DNA of 64,000 nt from Nakamurella sp. PAMC28650 (GCF_014303395.1 NZ_CP060298.1:5227001-5291000), one strand, 5' to 3'; positions 1-8,582 are shown, numbered from the stretch's first letter. Translations and numbers: made by a program. The notes: a model not told the origin generated them from the sequence alone.

Positions 1-771
1 ACCCACCCGACCCACCCGGACGGTGTGCAGCGAAGCGGCAGTGATCTTCATGCCGTCCAGCGGGATCGAGCGGGAACGGTTGGCCGACAGCTGGAAGTCG
101 GCCGGATTGCGGCCGATCTCTGCCAGCGCCTGGTCGACGGTCCGCGCCGTGGTCCAGATCGTCTGCTGGTGGCCGTCGATCGTCACGGTGAACAACCGGC
201 CACGGTTCAGGGCGATCTGCGAGCCGTCGGAGATGGAGGCGCCACCGGCGGGGGCCAGCGTGTCGTGCGACGTGACGCTCAGACCGGCCGCGGCCAGTGC
301 TCCGTCGACCGACCCGGCCAGCGTCGTCACCTGACGTTGCGTTCCGTCGACCGAGATGGTGACCGTCTTGGCCATCGCCGCCACCGTCCCGCCGCCGACC
401 GTCAGGGCGCACACCAGGGCGGCCACACCGATCAGTACGGGCTTGCGGAGACGACTCCTCGTCTTGGCGACCGGCTCGGCCGGCAGAGCCAGGGCCGCTG
501 CAGCGGGCTCGGCTGCTGCGTGAGGCTCGGCCGCTACGTGATGCTCGGCTGCTGCGTGAGGCTCGGCCTCTACGGGGGTGACAGCTTCTGCACGGGGGCC
601 TGCTGCGGCGGCCGCACCAGCTGCCGGGGAGGCGTCGAGCTTCTCCGATGCCGCCTCGTCGCCGAGGGGGGCAATGTCGGACCCATCCGTCTGCGGAGAG
701 GTTCCGAACTGATCGAAGAAGGCCTGCGCCGATTCGTCGTGCGAATCGGGCGCTTCGTTGCTGGGAGCCAA
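1..771 (-). CDS. rpfB: RpfB-like resuscitation-promoting factor, N-terminal part (cut by left edge)
   Basis: The 257 visible codons start at a TTG and run off the left edge. They encode an acidic Ala-rich head with a repeated E-P-H-A-A-A-E motif (about residues 67-90), one hydrophobic anchor (about 110-131), then one complete DUF348 repeat (from about 134, VTISVDGTQ) and most of a second (VTIDGHQQTIW). RpfB proteins continue with further DUF348 and G5 domains and a lysozyme-like Rpf domain that cleaves peptidoglycan on leaving dormancy; those parts lie outside the window. Position downstream of tatD and metG matches the rpfB locus of mycobacteria. The start is uncertain: an in-frame ATG at 858 would add a Cys/Arg-rich stretch that does not look coding. 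Confidence 0.85.
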   Translation of the reverse strand, partial: MAPSNEAPDSHDESAQAFFDQFGTSPQTDGSDIAPLGDEAASEKLDASPAAGAAAAAGPRAEAVTPVEAEPHAAAEHHVAAEPHAAAEPAAAALALPAEPVAKTRSRLRKPVLIGVAALVCALTVGGGTVAAMAKTVTISVDGTQRQVTTLAGSVDGALAAAGLSVTSHDTLAPAGGASISDGSQIALNRGRLFTVTIDGHQQTIWTTARTVDQALAEIGRNPADFQLSANRSRSIPLDGMKITAASLHTVRVGRVG

Positions 772-930
772 GTCACATCCATACCTCGTACCGTTCGGGC
801 AGGGGGACGAGGTGCATCGACGTGCGCCACCGGTGGACACCGGGAGTGCGGCGGACATGACAAGGGCAGGCGTTGAGTGCGCGATCCGGACTGCGGATGG
901 ACGGCGCGGACAGCACCTGCCCCGATGCAC

Positions 931-1027
931 CCGGGACTTCCCCATCCCGGCTGTTATCACGGGACAGTAACGGCCAGAGCACAGGTCGGCAACCTCTGGA
1001 ACCCTCAGCAACAGCCGAAGGGTTGCC
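931..1027 (-). promoter_or_regulatory. Structured leader upstream of rpfB, with alternative pairings
   Basis: The roughly 290-base gap between tatD and rpfB contains dense inverted repeats when read on the minus strand. GGCAACC (1021-1027) pairs perfectly with GGTTGCC (988-994). The overlapping AACCCT (1019-1024) pairs with AGGGTT (1000-1005). CCAGAG (994-999) pairs with CTCTGG (974-979). These pairs share bases, so they cannot all form together, as in attenuators and riboswitches. A further hairpin has arms at 931-936 and 945-950 with an 8-base loop. I do not recognise a known riboswitch core, and no function is assigned. Confidence 0.4.
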
Positions 1028-1057
1028 GTGGAACGGGGATTTATTCAGGTTGAGTGC

Positions 1058-1897
1058 TTAATTCACCCATATGCCGTACATCCGACCTGTGGTCCGACTC
1101 ACCTGTTCACACAGCTCCGCCATATCTTGGCCGCGTACCTTCGCCAGCGCTCTGAGCGTGTAGGGCAGTGCGAAAGGTTCGTTGCGCTTCCCCCGGAACG
1201 GATGGGGAGTCAGGAACGGGGCGTCGGTCTCCACCAGGATCAGATCCGTCGGTGCCAGCCGGGCCGCCTCCTGGAGATCCACCGCGTTGCGGAAGCTGAC
1301 CGGGCCGGCGAACGACATCACGTACCCGGCGTCGGCGCAGCGGCTCGCCATCGCCGCATCACCGGAGAAGCAGTGGAAGATGACCCGCTCGGGCGCTCCC
1401 TCTGCGTCGAGCACCTCGAAGACCGCCTCGTGGGCGTTTCGATCGTGGATCATCAGCGCCTTGCCGGTGCGTTTGGCCAGGTCGATGTGCCACGCGAACG
1501 CCTCGGCCTGGGCACGGTGGGGCGCCTCCTCCCAGTAGTGGTCCAGACCGGTCTCGCCGATCGCCACCACCTTCTCGTCGGCAGCCAGCCGCTCGAGTTC
1601 CGCCTTGACCACGCCGTCGAGCAGATCGGCCCTGGTGGGGTGCAGCGCCACCGCCGCGTACAGGTCGGGATGCCAGTGCGCAGCCTCGACCGCCCACACC
1701 GCCGATTCAAGGTCGTCGGCCACGGTGACCACCCTGGTGACCCCGACCGCGGCCGCCCTGGCCATCGCAGCGCCGACATCCTCCGCGTTCTCGCAACCGC
1801 AGGCGTCCAGGTGGGTGTGGGCGTCGGCCACCGGGAACGGCAACGGCTCGGGGGCCGGCGCCAGGGACCGGTCGCGCATCGACTCGTGCAGCACCAT
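1058..1897 (-). CDS. tatD: TatD family metal-dependent DNase
   Basis: A 279-aa TIM-barrel metal-dependent hydrolase, the usual length for TatD. Metal-binding motifs appear in family order: H-T-H at residues 27-29, GETGLDHYW near 113-121, a His in HDRNAH near 150, FHCFSGD near 174, and the ETDAPFL Asp near 224. TatD enzymes are Mg-dependent 3'-5' exonucleases acting on DNA and RNA in repair and turnover. The ATG lies two bases after the metG stop, so the pair is almost certainly co-transcribed and translationally coupled, as in other actinobacteria. Confidence 0.93.
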   Translation of the reverse strand: MVLHESMRDRSLAPAPEPLPFPVADAHTHLDACGCENAEDVGAAMARAAAVGVTRVVTVADDLESAVWAVEAAHWHPDLYAAVALHPTRADLLDGVVKAELERLAADEKVVAIGETGLDHYWEEAPHRAQAEAFAWHIDLAKRTGKALMIHDRNAHEAVFEVLDAEGAPERVIFHCFSGDAAMASRCADAGYVMSFAGPVSFRNAVDLQEAARLAPTDLILVETDAPFLTPHPFRGKRNEPFALPYTLRALAKVRGQDMAELCEQVSRTTGRMYGIWVN

Positions 1898-1899
1898 CG

Positions 1900-3714
1900 T
1901 CAGGAGATCGGTGCCCAGCTCGGGCCGGTCTCGCCGAGCTCCGGGGGGAGCTTGGGGAACAGGGGGGTGGGCTTGGACAACCTCGTGCCCGGCACGATGT
2001 CCCGGCGGGCCCAGACGGCGAGCTGGTGGCGGTAGTCCCCGGTGAGGACCGGGTAGTCACGGACTGCGGGTGCCCCGACACCCTCGACGTCGTCGTCGAA
2101 GTCGGTGACCTGACGGATCTCCGGCTGCGCCGCCCAGACACCCTCGCCGCCCAGCGCCTCGAACACCTTCTGGGAAGAATGCGGCAGGAAGGGCGTCAGC
2201 AACGTCTTGGCGTCGTCGACCACCTGGAGCGCGGTGTGCAGCACCGTCGCCTGACGGACGGCGTCCGCACCCAGCTTCCACGGCTCGGTGTCGGAGATGT
2301 ACTTGTTCGCCAACCCGACCACCCGCATCGCCTCGGCCATGGCCTGCTTGAACCGACTGCGGCCCAACAGATCCCCGACCACGGCGAAGCCTTGTTCGGA
2401 AGCCGTCAGCAGCGCGCGATCCAGTTCGGTCCTGACGCCGGGCGCCGGGATCTCACCGAAATTCTTGTGCGCCATCGACACCGACCTGTTGACCAGGTTG
2501 CCCCATTCGTTTGCGAGCTCGAAGTTGTTGCGCCGCACGAACTCGTCCCAGGTGAAGTCGCTGTCCTGGTTCTCCGGGCCGGCCGCGACGATGAAGTAGC
2601 GCAGCGCATCGGGGCCGAACTCCCGGATGAAGTCGCCGACGTAGATGACGGTGTTGCGTGACGTGGAGAACTTCGAGCCGCTCATCGTCAGGAACTCGCT
2701 GGAGACCACCTCGGTCGGCAGATTCAGCGCGCCGAGGACGCCCGGCGTGCCTCCGCGCGAGCCGCGGCCGTCGTACGCCAGGAGCTCGGCCGGCCAGATC
2801 TGCGAGTGGAAGGTGATGTTGTCCTTGCCCATGAAGTAGTACTGCCTGGCCTGCTCGTCCGACCAGAACCTGCGCCAGGCCTCGGGTTCCGAGCCGTAGC
2901 GTCTGGCCCACTCGATCGAGGCGGACAGGTAGCCGACCACCGCGTCAAACCAGACGTACAGCTTCTTGTCGCTGCGATCACGCCAGCCGTCCAGCGGAAC
3001 CGGTATGCCCCAGTCGATATCGCGCGTCATGGCCCGAGGTTTGAGGTCTGCCAGCAGGTTCGTGGAGAACTTGATGACATTCGGACGCCAGTCCTTGCGA
3101 GTACCCAGCCACTGCCCCAGCGCCTCGGCCAGCGCCGGAAGATCCAGGAAGAGGTGCTCGGACTCGACGAAAGCCGGTGTCTCACCGTTGATCCGGGACT
3201 TCGGGTTGATCAGGTCGATCGGGTCGAGCTGGTTGCCGCAGTTGTCGCACTGGTCACCGCGCGCCGCGCCATAGCCGCAGATCGGGCAGGTGCCCTCGAT
3301 GTACCGATCGGGCAACGTCCGTCCGGTCGATGGCGAGATCGCACTCATCGTCGTCTTCGGGACCATGTACCCGTTGCGGTGGACGGTGCGGAACAGTTCC
3401 TGCACCACGGCGTAGTGGTTGCGGGTGGTCGTCCTGGTGAACAGGTCGTAGCTGACGCCCAGCTTCTGCAGGTCTTCCACGATGATCTTGTTGTAGCGGT
3501 CGGCCAGTTCCTGGGGCGCGACGCCCTCCGCGTCGGCGAGCACCAGGATGGGCGTGCCGTGCTCGTCGGTGCCGGACACCATCAGGACGTCGTTGCCGAT
3601 CATCCGCTGGTAACGGGCGAAGACGTCGGAGGGAACACCGAAACCGGACACGTGCCCGATGTGGCGCGGGCCGTTGGTGTACGGCCAGGCGACCGCGGTC
3701 AGTATGGAGCTCAT
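1900..3714 (-). CDS. metG: Methionyl-tRNA synthetase
   Basis: A 604-aa class I synthetase that charges tRNA-Met. The HIGH signature is at residues 18-21 ([10 protein letters not shown]). A four-Cys zinc knuckle (C-P-I-C ... C-D-N-C-G) lies near residues 141-158. The KMSKS loop appears as a KFSTS variant within [10 protein letters not shown], which is typical of actinobacterial MetG. There is no C-terminal tRNA-binding EMAP/Trbp111 domain, so this is the short form. It heads the metG-tatD-rpfB group. A C-rich low-complexity stretch and a palindromic repeat lie upstream. Confidence 0.96.
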   Translation of the reverse strand: MSSILTAVAWPYTNGPRHIGHVSGFGVPSDVFARYQRMIGNDVLMVSGTDEHGTPILVLADAEGVAPQELADRYNKIIVEDLQKLGVSYDLFTRTTTRNHYAVVQELFRTVHRNGYMVPKTTMSAISPSTGRTLPDRYIEGTCPICGYGAARGDQCDNCGNQLDPIDLINPKSRINGETPAFVESEHLFLDLPALAEALGQWLGTRKDWRPNVIKFSTNLLADLKPRAMTRDIDWGIPVPLDGWRDRSDKKLYVWFDAVVGYLSASIEWARRYGSEPEAWRRFWSDEQARQYYFMGKDNITFHSQIWPAELLAYDGRGSRGGTPGVLGALNLPTEVVSSEFLTMSGSKFSTSRNTVIYVGDFIREFGPDALRYFIVAAGPENQDSDFTWDEFVRRNNFELANEWGNLVNRSVSMAHKNFGEIPAPGVRTELDRALLTASEQGFAVVGDLLGRSRFKQAMAEAMRVVGLANKYISDTEPWKLGADAVRQATVLHTALQVVDDAKTLLTPFLPHSSQKVFEALGGEGVWAAQPEIRQVTDFDDDVEGVGAPAVRDYPVLTGDYRHQLAVWARRDIVPGTRLSKPTPLFPKLPPELGETGPSWAPIS

Positions 3715-3846
3715 GGCATCAGGTTAGTGCGGCCGGGCACCCACTCCCGCCCGCCGCCCCCGCTCCCACACCCGGCTCCCCTACCCCGCTCCCCCGCCTG
3801 GCTCCCCCGGCTGTCCCCCGGCTGTCCCCCGGCGGCCGCGTGTGTC

Positions 3847-3926
3847 GCGCTGATCAACTTCGCCGGCGCTCATCAACGTCGCCATTCTGGTACGGATGGG
3901 ACTCGAGTCAACCCGTTGATGAGCGC
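3847..3926. repeat. Modular palindromic repeat, copy A (80 bp)
   Basis: This copy consists of a left outer arm of 19 bases at 3847-3865 (GCGCTGATCAACTTCGCCG) followed by a perfect 13-bp inverted pair, GCGCTCATCAACG at 3866-3878 and its complement at 3914-3926. The right outer arm is absent. It lies between the tetR 3' end and the metG 5' end. Copies B to E are listed separately. Confidence 0.8.
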
Positions 3927-3974
3927 AGAGCTGGCCGGCCGAGGAACCGCCGGCCCTGGGACCGCGCCTGACGA

Positions 3975-4586
3975 CTAGGAGACCGCCGGCGCCCCGTACC
4001 GCAGCCCGTCGAACACCAGATCCACCAATGCGATCGCACTGGCACCCGCGTCGGGTCTATCGGTGGCTATGCAGATTCCGCCCAGGGCCCTGATCACGTC
4101 ACCCGGCTGGAAGTCCGGACGGATCTCGCCGGCTTCGGCCGCTCTGGTCATCAGCGAGCCCGCCGATTCGAGCAGGATGGCTCTGGCGGTATCCAACAGG
4201 TTGGTCTCGCTCTCCATCATGCATTTCAGCAGGACCATCAGTCCACGCTTGACGGCGCCGTACTCGACGAATCCCCGCATCCACAGACGGAGCGCATCGG
4301 ACGGACCGTGCGAGAGCGGGAGTTCGCGCGCTGCGGTCTCCAGACCTTCGATCTGCTTGCGGTACACGGCCAGCACCAATGCTTCTCGCGTCGGGAAATG
4401 ACGGTAGAGAGTGCCGATCCCGACGTCCGCGCGCCGAGCGATCTCCTCGAGGGCGACGTCGACACCTGAGTCGGTGAAGGCCGCCGTGGCGACCTCGATC
4501 AGCTTGTCCCGATTGCGCTGGGCGTCAGCCCGCAGCGGACGCGCAGCCACGGATGACGTCGGTGGCACCACAACGGGGCCGGTCAC
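3975..4586 (-). CDS. TetR/AcrR family transcriptional regulator
   Basis: A 203-aa protein with an N-terminal TetR helix-turn-helix at about residues 40-70 (DVGIGTLYRHFPTREALVL) and an all-helical ligand-binding C-terminal domain. It is divergent from an MFS drug exporter, and the space between them holds three palindromes with consensus CGGAGGnnnCCTCCG. The arrangement fits a repressor of the pump and of itself that is released by the exported compound. The ligand cannot be told from sequence. Confidence 0.9.
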   Translation of the reverse strand: MTGPVVVPPTSSVAARPLRADAQRNRDKLIEVATAAFTDSGVDVALEEIARRADVGIGTLYRHFPTREALVLAVYRKQIEGLETAARELPLSHGPSDALRLWMRGFVEYGAVKRGLMVLLKCMMESETNLLDTARAILLESAGSLMTRAAEAGEIRPDFQPGDVIRALGGICIATDRPDAGASAIALVDLVFDGLRYGAPAVS

Positions 4587-4621
4587 TTCGTGCTCCTCAC
4601 GCAGAAAATTCGACTATTCGC

Positions 4622-4651
4622 TTGCACATCCGGAGGGTACCTCCGTATAGT
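4622..4651 (+). promoter_or_regulatory. Candidate sigma-70 promoter for the MFS exporter
   Basis: TTGCAC at 4622-4627 and TATAGT at 4646-4651 are separated by 18 bases. The first operator palindrome (4631-4645) fills the spacer, so a bound repressor would block RNA polymerase. This matches TetR-type control. The start of transcription is not known. Confidence 0.55.
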
Positions 4652-4696
4652 TCTAAGCGGAGGCACCCTCCGGATGTGATCCGGAGGGACCATCCG
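4631..4696. promoter_or_regulatory. Three TetR-type operator palindromes
   Basis: Three sites share the form CGGAGGnnnCCTCCG: 4631-4645 (perfect 6-bp arms), 4658-4672 (perfect 6-bp arms) and 4682-4696 (one arm mismatch). Their starts are 27 and 24 bases apart. The first overlaps the candidate -35/-10 spacer. They lie between divergent tetR and the exporter gene, so they probably serve both. Confidence 0.7.
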
Positions 4697-4730
4697 CTTC
4701 GACAGTACGCCTGATGAGGGCGTGGAAGGA

Positions 4731-6257
4731 ATGACCGACGTGATCCAATCCCCGTCCATCCTCGAATCCAGGACGGCCGCCCGCCGGCGACTGCTGGTCC
4801 TCGGACTGGTCCTGACCGCTCAGCTCATGGTCGTGCTCGACGCGACCATCGTGAACATCGCCTTACCGGACATCTCCGGCGCGCTGCACTTCACCCCGAC
4901 CAGCCTGTCCTGGGTGATCAACGCTTACACCCTGGTCTTCGGCGGGCTGCTGCTGCTGGGCGCAAGGGCCGGCGACATCCTGGGCCGCCGAAAGGTTTTC
5001 CTGACCGGCATCGCGCTGTTCACCGTCGCCTCGCTGCTCGGTGGATTCGCCTCGTCGGCCGGTCTGCTGCTGGCCGCCCGCGCCGTCCAAGGCGTCGGAG
5101 CGGCACTCGCCGCACCGTCGGCGTTGGCTCTGCTCATGACGATGTTCCCCGACGCCCGCGAGCGCACCCGCGCGATCGGCTACTACACCGCTATCTCCAT
5201 CGGCGGCAGCGCGGTCGGTCTGATCGCCGGCGGCATGTTGACCCAGTGGGTCTCTTGGCGCTGGGTGCTCTTCGTGAACGTCCCGATCGGCCTCGCCGTG
5301 CTCGCCGTCGCTCTCCGCGTTCTCCCCGAAACAGCCAGGCGCAGAGGTCATTTCGACCTGGCCGGGGCGATCACGTCAACCCTTGGCATGACGGGCCTCG
5401 TCTACGGATTCGTCCGTGCCGCATCGTCGGGATGGGGTGATCCGGTCACCGTCGCCGCCTTCGCCGGCGGAGCCGTCTTGCTGGCCACCTTCATCGCCGT
5501 GGAACTCCGGGCCCAGTCACCGATCGTCCCCCTGCGGCTGTTCGCCGATCGGGATCGCGCCGTCTCCTATGTCGCCAGACTGTTGCTGGTCGCCGGGATG
5601 ATGGGCATGTTCTTCTTCCTGACGCAGTTCCTCCAGGAAGTGCTGCACTACTCGGCCGTGGTGTCCGGCTTGGCCTTCCTACCCCTGACGATCGTGCTGT
5701 TCACGGCGTCCCAGGTCTCCGCGCGTGTGCTCTCCGGCAGGATTCCGGCCAAGACCGTGATGGCGGTCGGCCTGACGTCCTCGACCCTCGGCCTGCTGTG
5801 GCTGACCCAGTTGCACGCCACCAGCAGCTACCTGGATCTGCTGTTCCCGCTGGTGCTGTTCGGCCTCGGCAACGGTCTCGCGTTCGTCCCCCTCACCACC
5901 ACCTCGCTCTCTGGGGTGGAACCGGCCGATGCCGGCGCCGCCTCGGGCCTGGTCAACGTCATGCAGCAGGTCGGCGGGGCCCTGGGTCTTGCCGTTCTGG
6001 TCACGGTGTTCGGAAGTGCCTCCCGCGCAGCGGTTTCACCCGCCGGGGCCTCGGCCGCACAGAAGGCACAGCATGCCTTCGTCGTCGGCGCCGATCGCGG
6101 CTTCCTGATCGCGGCGTGCTTCCTGGCCGTGACGGTCGTCCTGGTGCTGGTCGCGATCCGCCCGCAGCCCAAGCCGTCGGAAGCGGTGACCGACCTCGAC
6201 GACGAAGCCGCCGCGCTCGACGCCTCGGCCGAAGCAGCCCAGGCCGCCCACGCCTGA
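4731..6257 (+). CDS. MFS drug:H+ antiporter, DHA2 (EmrB/QacA) family
   Basis: A 508-aa, roughly 14-helix transporter. Family motifs are visible: LDATIVNIALPDI in helix 1 (motif D1) and GARAGDILGRRKVF in the loop after helix 2 (motif A, G-D-x-x-G-R-R). The C-terminus is an acidic Ala-rich tail. DHA2 pumps use the proton gradient to expel hydrophobic drugs and dyes. The start was set at the ATG at 4731, which directly follows GGAAGGA; a GTG at 4722 is in frame and possible. Control by the adjacent TetR is likely. Confidence 0.93.
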   Translation: MTDVIQSPSILESRTAARRRLLVLGLVLTAQLMVVLDATIVNIALPDISGALHFTPTSLSWVINAYTLVFGGLLLLGARAGDILGRRKVFLTGIALFTVASLLGGFASSAGLLLAARAVQGVGAALAAPSALALLMTMFPDARERTRAIGYYTAISIGGSAVGLIAGGMLTQWVSWRWVLFVNVPIGLAVLAVALRVLPETARRRGHFDLAGAITSTLGMTGLVYGFVRAASSGWGDPVTVAAFAGGAVLLATFIAVELRAQSPIVPLRLFADRDRAVSYVARLLLVAGMMGMFFFLTQFLQEVLHYSAVVSGLAFLPLTIVLFTASQVSARVLSGRIPAKTVMAVGLTSSTLGLLWLTQLHATSSYLDLLFPLVLFGLGNGLAFVPLTTTSLSGVEPADAGAASGLVNVMQQVGGALGLAVLVTVFGSASRAAVSPAGASAAQKAQHAFVVGADRGFLIAACFLAVTVVLVLVAIRPQPKPSEAVTDLDDEAAALDASAEAAQAAHA

Positions 6258-6269
6258 CCCGCCCCTCCC

Positions 6270-6338
6270 GCGCTTATCAAGATCGTCGGCGCTCATCAAC
6301 GTCACGGTTCTGGGACGAGAGTGACGCGAGTCGACTAG
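6270..6338. repeat. Modular palindromic repeat, copy B, left part (split by IS5 element)
   Basis: Outer arm GCGCTTATCAAG begins at 6270 and inner arm GCGCTCATCAACG at 6289-6301. The copy stops at CTAG (6335-6338), where the IS5-family element starts, and resumes after the element's second CTAG with TTCATCAGCGC (7323-7333). Left part 69 bp plus right part 11 bp gives 80 bp, the same size as copies A, C and E. Confidence 0.75.
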
Positions 6339-7318
6339 AGCGTGTCTGGTAATTCAGCGGAGGTGCAGCACGCTGGCGGCCAGATGGACACCGCCAAGGA
6401 ATGTCAGGGCGTGTTTGTCATAGCGGGTGGCGATGCCGCGCCACTGTTTCAGACGGGCGTATCCGCGTTCGACGGCGTTGCGGCGTTTGTACTCCTCGGC
6501 TTCAAATCCTGGTGGGCGGCCACCGCGTGAACCCTTCGCCTGACGATGGGCCTGCTGGTCACTGCGCTGCGGAATGGTGTTGCCGATACGTCTGCGCCGC
6601 AACTCCTTCCGAGTGGAGGGATGCGAATACGCGCGATCGGCCAGTACCCGGAACCGGCGGGCCCGAACGCCCCGCTGCTGCCGGCGGTGCAGATCCAACA
6701 ACGGCACCAACTGGGGATTGTCGCCGGCCTGGCCGGGCGTCAGGATCACCGTCACAGGGCAGGCCCGCTGATCGGTCAAGGAATGGATCTTCGTCGACAG
6801 ACCGCCCCGGGATCGGCCCAACGCGTGGTCAGCGGGTTCGACCGGCAAATTCTTGTCATTCGATGGTGCCCCCTGTGTCCTGCTCGACCGTCGAAACGAC
6901 CTCCGAGGTGACGCTCTTGCGAGCCCCGGCCGCGTGCTGGTGCGCGCGCACCACCGTGGAATCCACCGACAGCAACTCGATGACGGCGTCACCCTCAACG
7001 TCCTGGACAAACCCAGCCCGTTTCGCGGCCACCAAGATCCGGTCATAGGTACCGTCGGTTGACCAGCGGAAATGCCGTGCCCACACCGTCTGCCAACGAC
7101 CCAGCTCGGTCGGCAGATCCCGCCACGGCGAGCCCGTCCGGTAGCGCCAGCAGATCGCCTCGAGCATCTCGCGGTGATCGTTCCACGGACGGCCACGCCG
7201 ACCACCGTAGGCCGGCATCAACGGCTCGACCACCGCCCAGAACTCGTCCGAGATCACTCCTGTACGCGCCATAGGAAGATCATCAACGTCGAGGCGCCGA
7301 TTGATTAGCAGACACGCT
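6339..7318 (-). mobile_element. IS5-family insertion sequence (980 bp) with CTAG target duplication
   Basis: Both ends read AGCGTGTCTG inward. The terminal inverted repeats are AGCGTGTCTGGTAAT (left) and AGCGTGTCTGCTAAT (right), 14 of 15 identical. The element is flanked by CTAG on both sides (6335-6338 and 7319-7322), a target used by IS5-family elements. It carries one transposase in two frames. It inserted into copy B of the modular palindromic repeat, so no gene was broken. Confidence 0.92.
6354..7272 (-). CDS. IS5-family DDE transposase in two overlapping frames
   Basis: The first frame (7272 to 6856, 138 aa) holds the N-terminal DUF4096-like region (PAYGGRRGRPW) and the first catalytic Asp (LLSVDSTVVRAHQ). 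The second frame ends at 6354 and holds the second Asp (VLADRAYSHPSTR) and the Glu region (RNAVERGYARLKQWRG). They join near a GGGGG run at about 6869-6873, where a +1 shift is needed. Many IS5-family transposases are made by ribosomal frameshifting, so this may be programmed. An inactivating indel in the G run is the alternative. Confidence 0.85.
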
Positions 7319-7322
7319 CTAG

Positions 7323-7333
7323 TTCATCAGCGC
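7323..7333. repeat. Modular palindromic repeat, copy B, right part
   Basis: TTCATCAGCGC directly follows the right CTAG duplication of the IS5 element. It completes the split 80-bp copy whose left part is 6270-6338. It corresponds to the right inner arm (TTGATGAGCGC in copy A) with two mismatches. Confidence 0.6.
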
Positions 7334-7339
7334 AAGCCA

Positions 7340-7378
7340 GACGCCCCGCCCGATGCCTCGCGCATTCGGCGGGGCGTC
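7340..7378. terminator. Strong hairpin, probable terminator of the MFS gene
   Basis: GACGCCCCGCC (7340-7350) pairs perfectly with GGCGGGGCGTC (7368-7378) around a 17-base loop. There is no clear U-tract. Before the IS5 insertion it would have lain about 100 bases after the MFS stop codon; it now sits just beyond the IS. Confidence 0.6.
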
Positions 7379-7475
7379 CTGCTGTCGGTGAGCCACTCCC
7401 ATCCGCGCGCCGATTCATCCACATGGGGTCCGGCCATCCACAATTCTCGTCCTGACCTGGATTCGCTGGACGCGG

Positions 7476-8486
7476 ATGAAGACACTTGTTCGCGTGAGCA
7501 AACGGGCGGACCAGCGACAGATCTCGATCCTGCACGATGTCTACGGACCGGTGTTCCAGCTGCGTGATGCAGATGCGGCCGGCATCCCCAGGGGTGTCAT
7601 CAGGCGAATGGTGGACCATGGCGAACTGGAGCGCCTCGCCAAATCCGCATTCGCACTCGCTGCGACGATGGAGAACGCTTCGCCGTGGGAAAGGTTCCGC
7701 CTGCGTTCGATCGCGTTTGTCGCCGGCGCGCAGGACGGAACATTCCTGACGGGAGCGGCCGCCGCCGCTGTGCTCGGCCTTCCGATGATCTCCGACCCAC
7801 CGGCGCTACCGACCGCAATCAGACACGGGAGCCCTCATACCGGGCACCGTCTGACCCCGTATGGCACGGTTCGCCACGGTTCCCTGCCCATGCGCGACCG
7901 CACGACCAGGAACAGGGTGCCGGTGGTGAGCCCTGCGCATTGCGCGATCGATGTGGCTCGTCACTTCGGTTCGCGGGACGGCCTGGTGGTGGCCGACAAG
8001 GTTCTGCACGGCGACATATCGCGCGAAGTATTGGCTGCCATCACCCGAGGAATGGATCACTACCCCGGCATCAACGAGGCACGCTGGGTGGTCGAGCACG
8101 CCGACCAACGCTCCGAGAGTCCACTGGAAACCCTGGGTCGGTTCGCCTTTCTGCTGGCCGCTCTGCCGGCCCCACTCTCGAACGTGTGGATTCCCGCCGG
8201 CGGTCAGTGGTTTCGGGTCGACCACCTGATACCCGAGACCGGCGTGATCCTCGAAGCCGACGGCGCCATCAAATACAACAATCGAGCTGACGCTTCACTG
8301 CTGATCGCCGACGACCGGGACCGGGAACGATTGCTCCGCGGACTGGGCTTCGGGCTCACCCGCTACCAGTGGTCCACCGCCGTCCATCATCCCGGTGAGG
8401 TCATTTTCCGCGCTGCCGAAGCCGCCCGGCTGCGAGGCCCGCAACCCGTCCCCACCTGCTGGAGGGTTGACTCACCGTTCAACTGA
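7476..8486 (+). CDS. AbiEi-type antitoxin domain protein with C-terminal PD-(D/E)XK-like region
   Basis: A 336-aa protein. The N-terminal 60 residues resemble the winged-helix domain of type IV AbiEi antitoxins (YGPVFQLRDADAAGIPRGV, then VRRMVDHGELERLAKSAF-like pattern). The C-terminus has a DUF559-type nuclease-like signature: SESPLETLGRF, then FRVDHLIPETGVILEADG followed by K, giving the D...E-x-x-G-x-x-K spacing of PD-(D/E)XK folds. This fusion is common in actinobacteria. No AbiEii nucleotidyltransferase toxin lies beside it, so it is an orphan. Its role is unproven. Confidence 0.7.
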   Translation: MKTLVRVSKRADQRQISILHDVYGPVFQLRDADAAGIPRGVIRRMVDHGELERLAKSAFALAATMENASPWERFRLRSIAFVAGAQDGTFLTGAAAAAVLGLPMISDPPALPTAIRHGSPHTGHRLTPYGTVRHGSLPMRDRTTRNRVPVVSPAHCAIDVARHFGSRDGLVVADKVLHGDISREVLAAITRGMDHYPGINEARWVVEHADQRSESPLETLGRFAFLLAALPAPLSNVWIPAGGQWFRVDHLIPETGVILEADGAIKYNNRADASLLIADDRDRERLLRGLGFGLTRYQWSTAVHHPGEVIFRAAEAARLRGPQPVPTCWRVDSPFN

Positions 8487-8502
8487 GCCACGCGACTCGT
8501 CC

Positions 8503-8582
8503 GCGCTCATGATCGTGGCCATTTTGGGACTCGAGTGACAGGAGTCGACCCGATCATGAGCGCCGGCGAAGTTGATAAGCGC
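8503..8582. repeat. Modular palindromic repeat, copy C (80 bp)
   Basis: Inner arms GCGCTCATGATCG (8503-8515) and CGATCATGAGCGC (8551-8563) are a perfect 13-bp inverted pair, followed by the right outer arm CGGCGAAGTTGATAAGCGC (8564-8582). The left outer arm is missing, the mirror image of copy A. It lies between convergent genes. Confidence 0.8.

Noticed and set aside
858-858. ATG at 858 as the rpfB start
   Set aside because: It would add 29 residues rich in Cys and Arg with no ribosome binding site; TTG 771 gives a more typical N-terminus, though it is not certain.
772-1057. Match to SAM or c-di-AMP riboswitch
   Set aside because: CGGCAACC-like and GGG-rich segments are present, but the conserved cores of these riboswitches are not seen; only alternative hairpins are reported.
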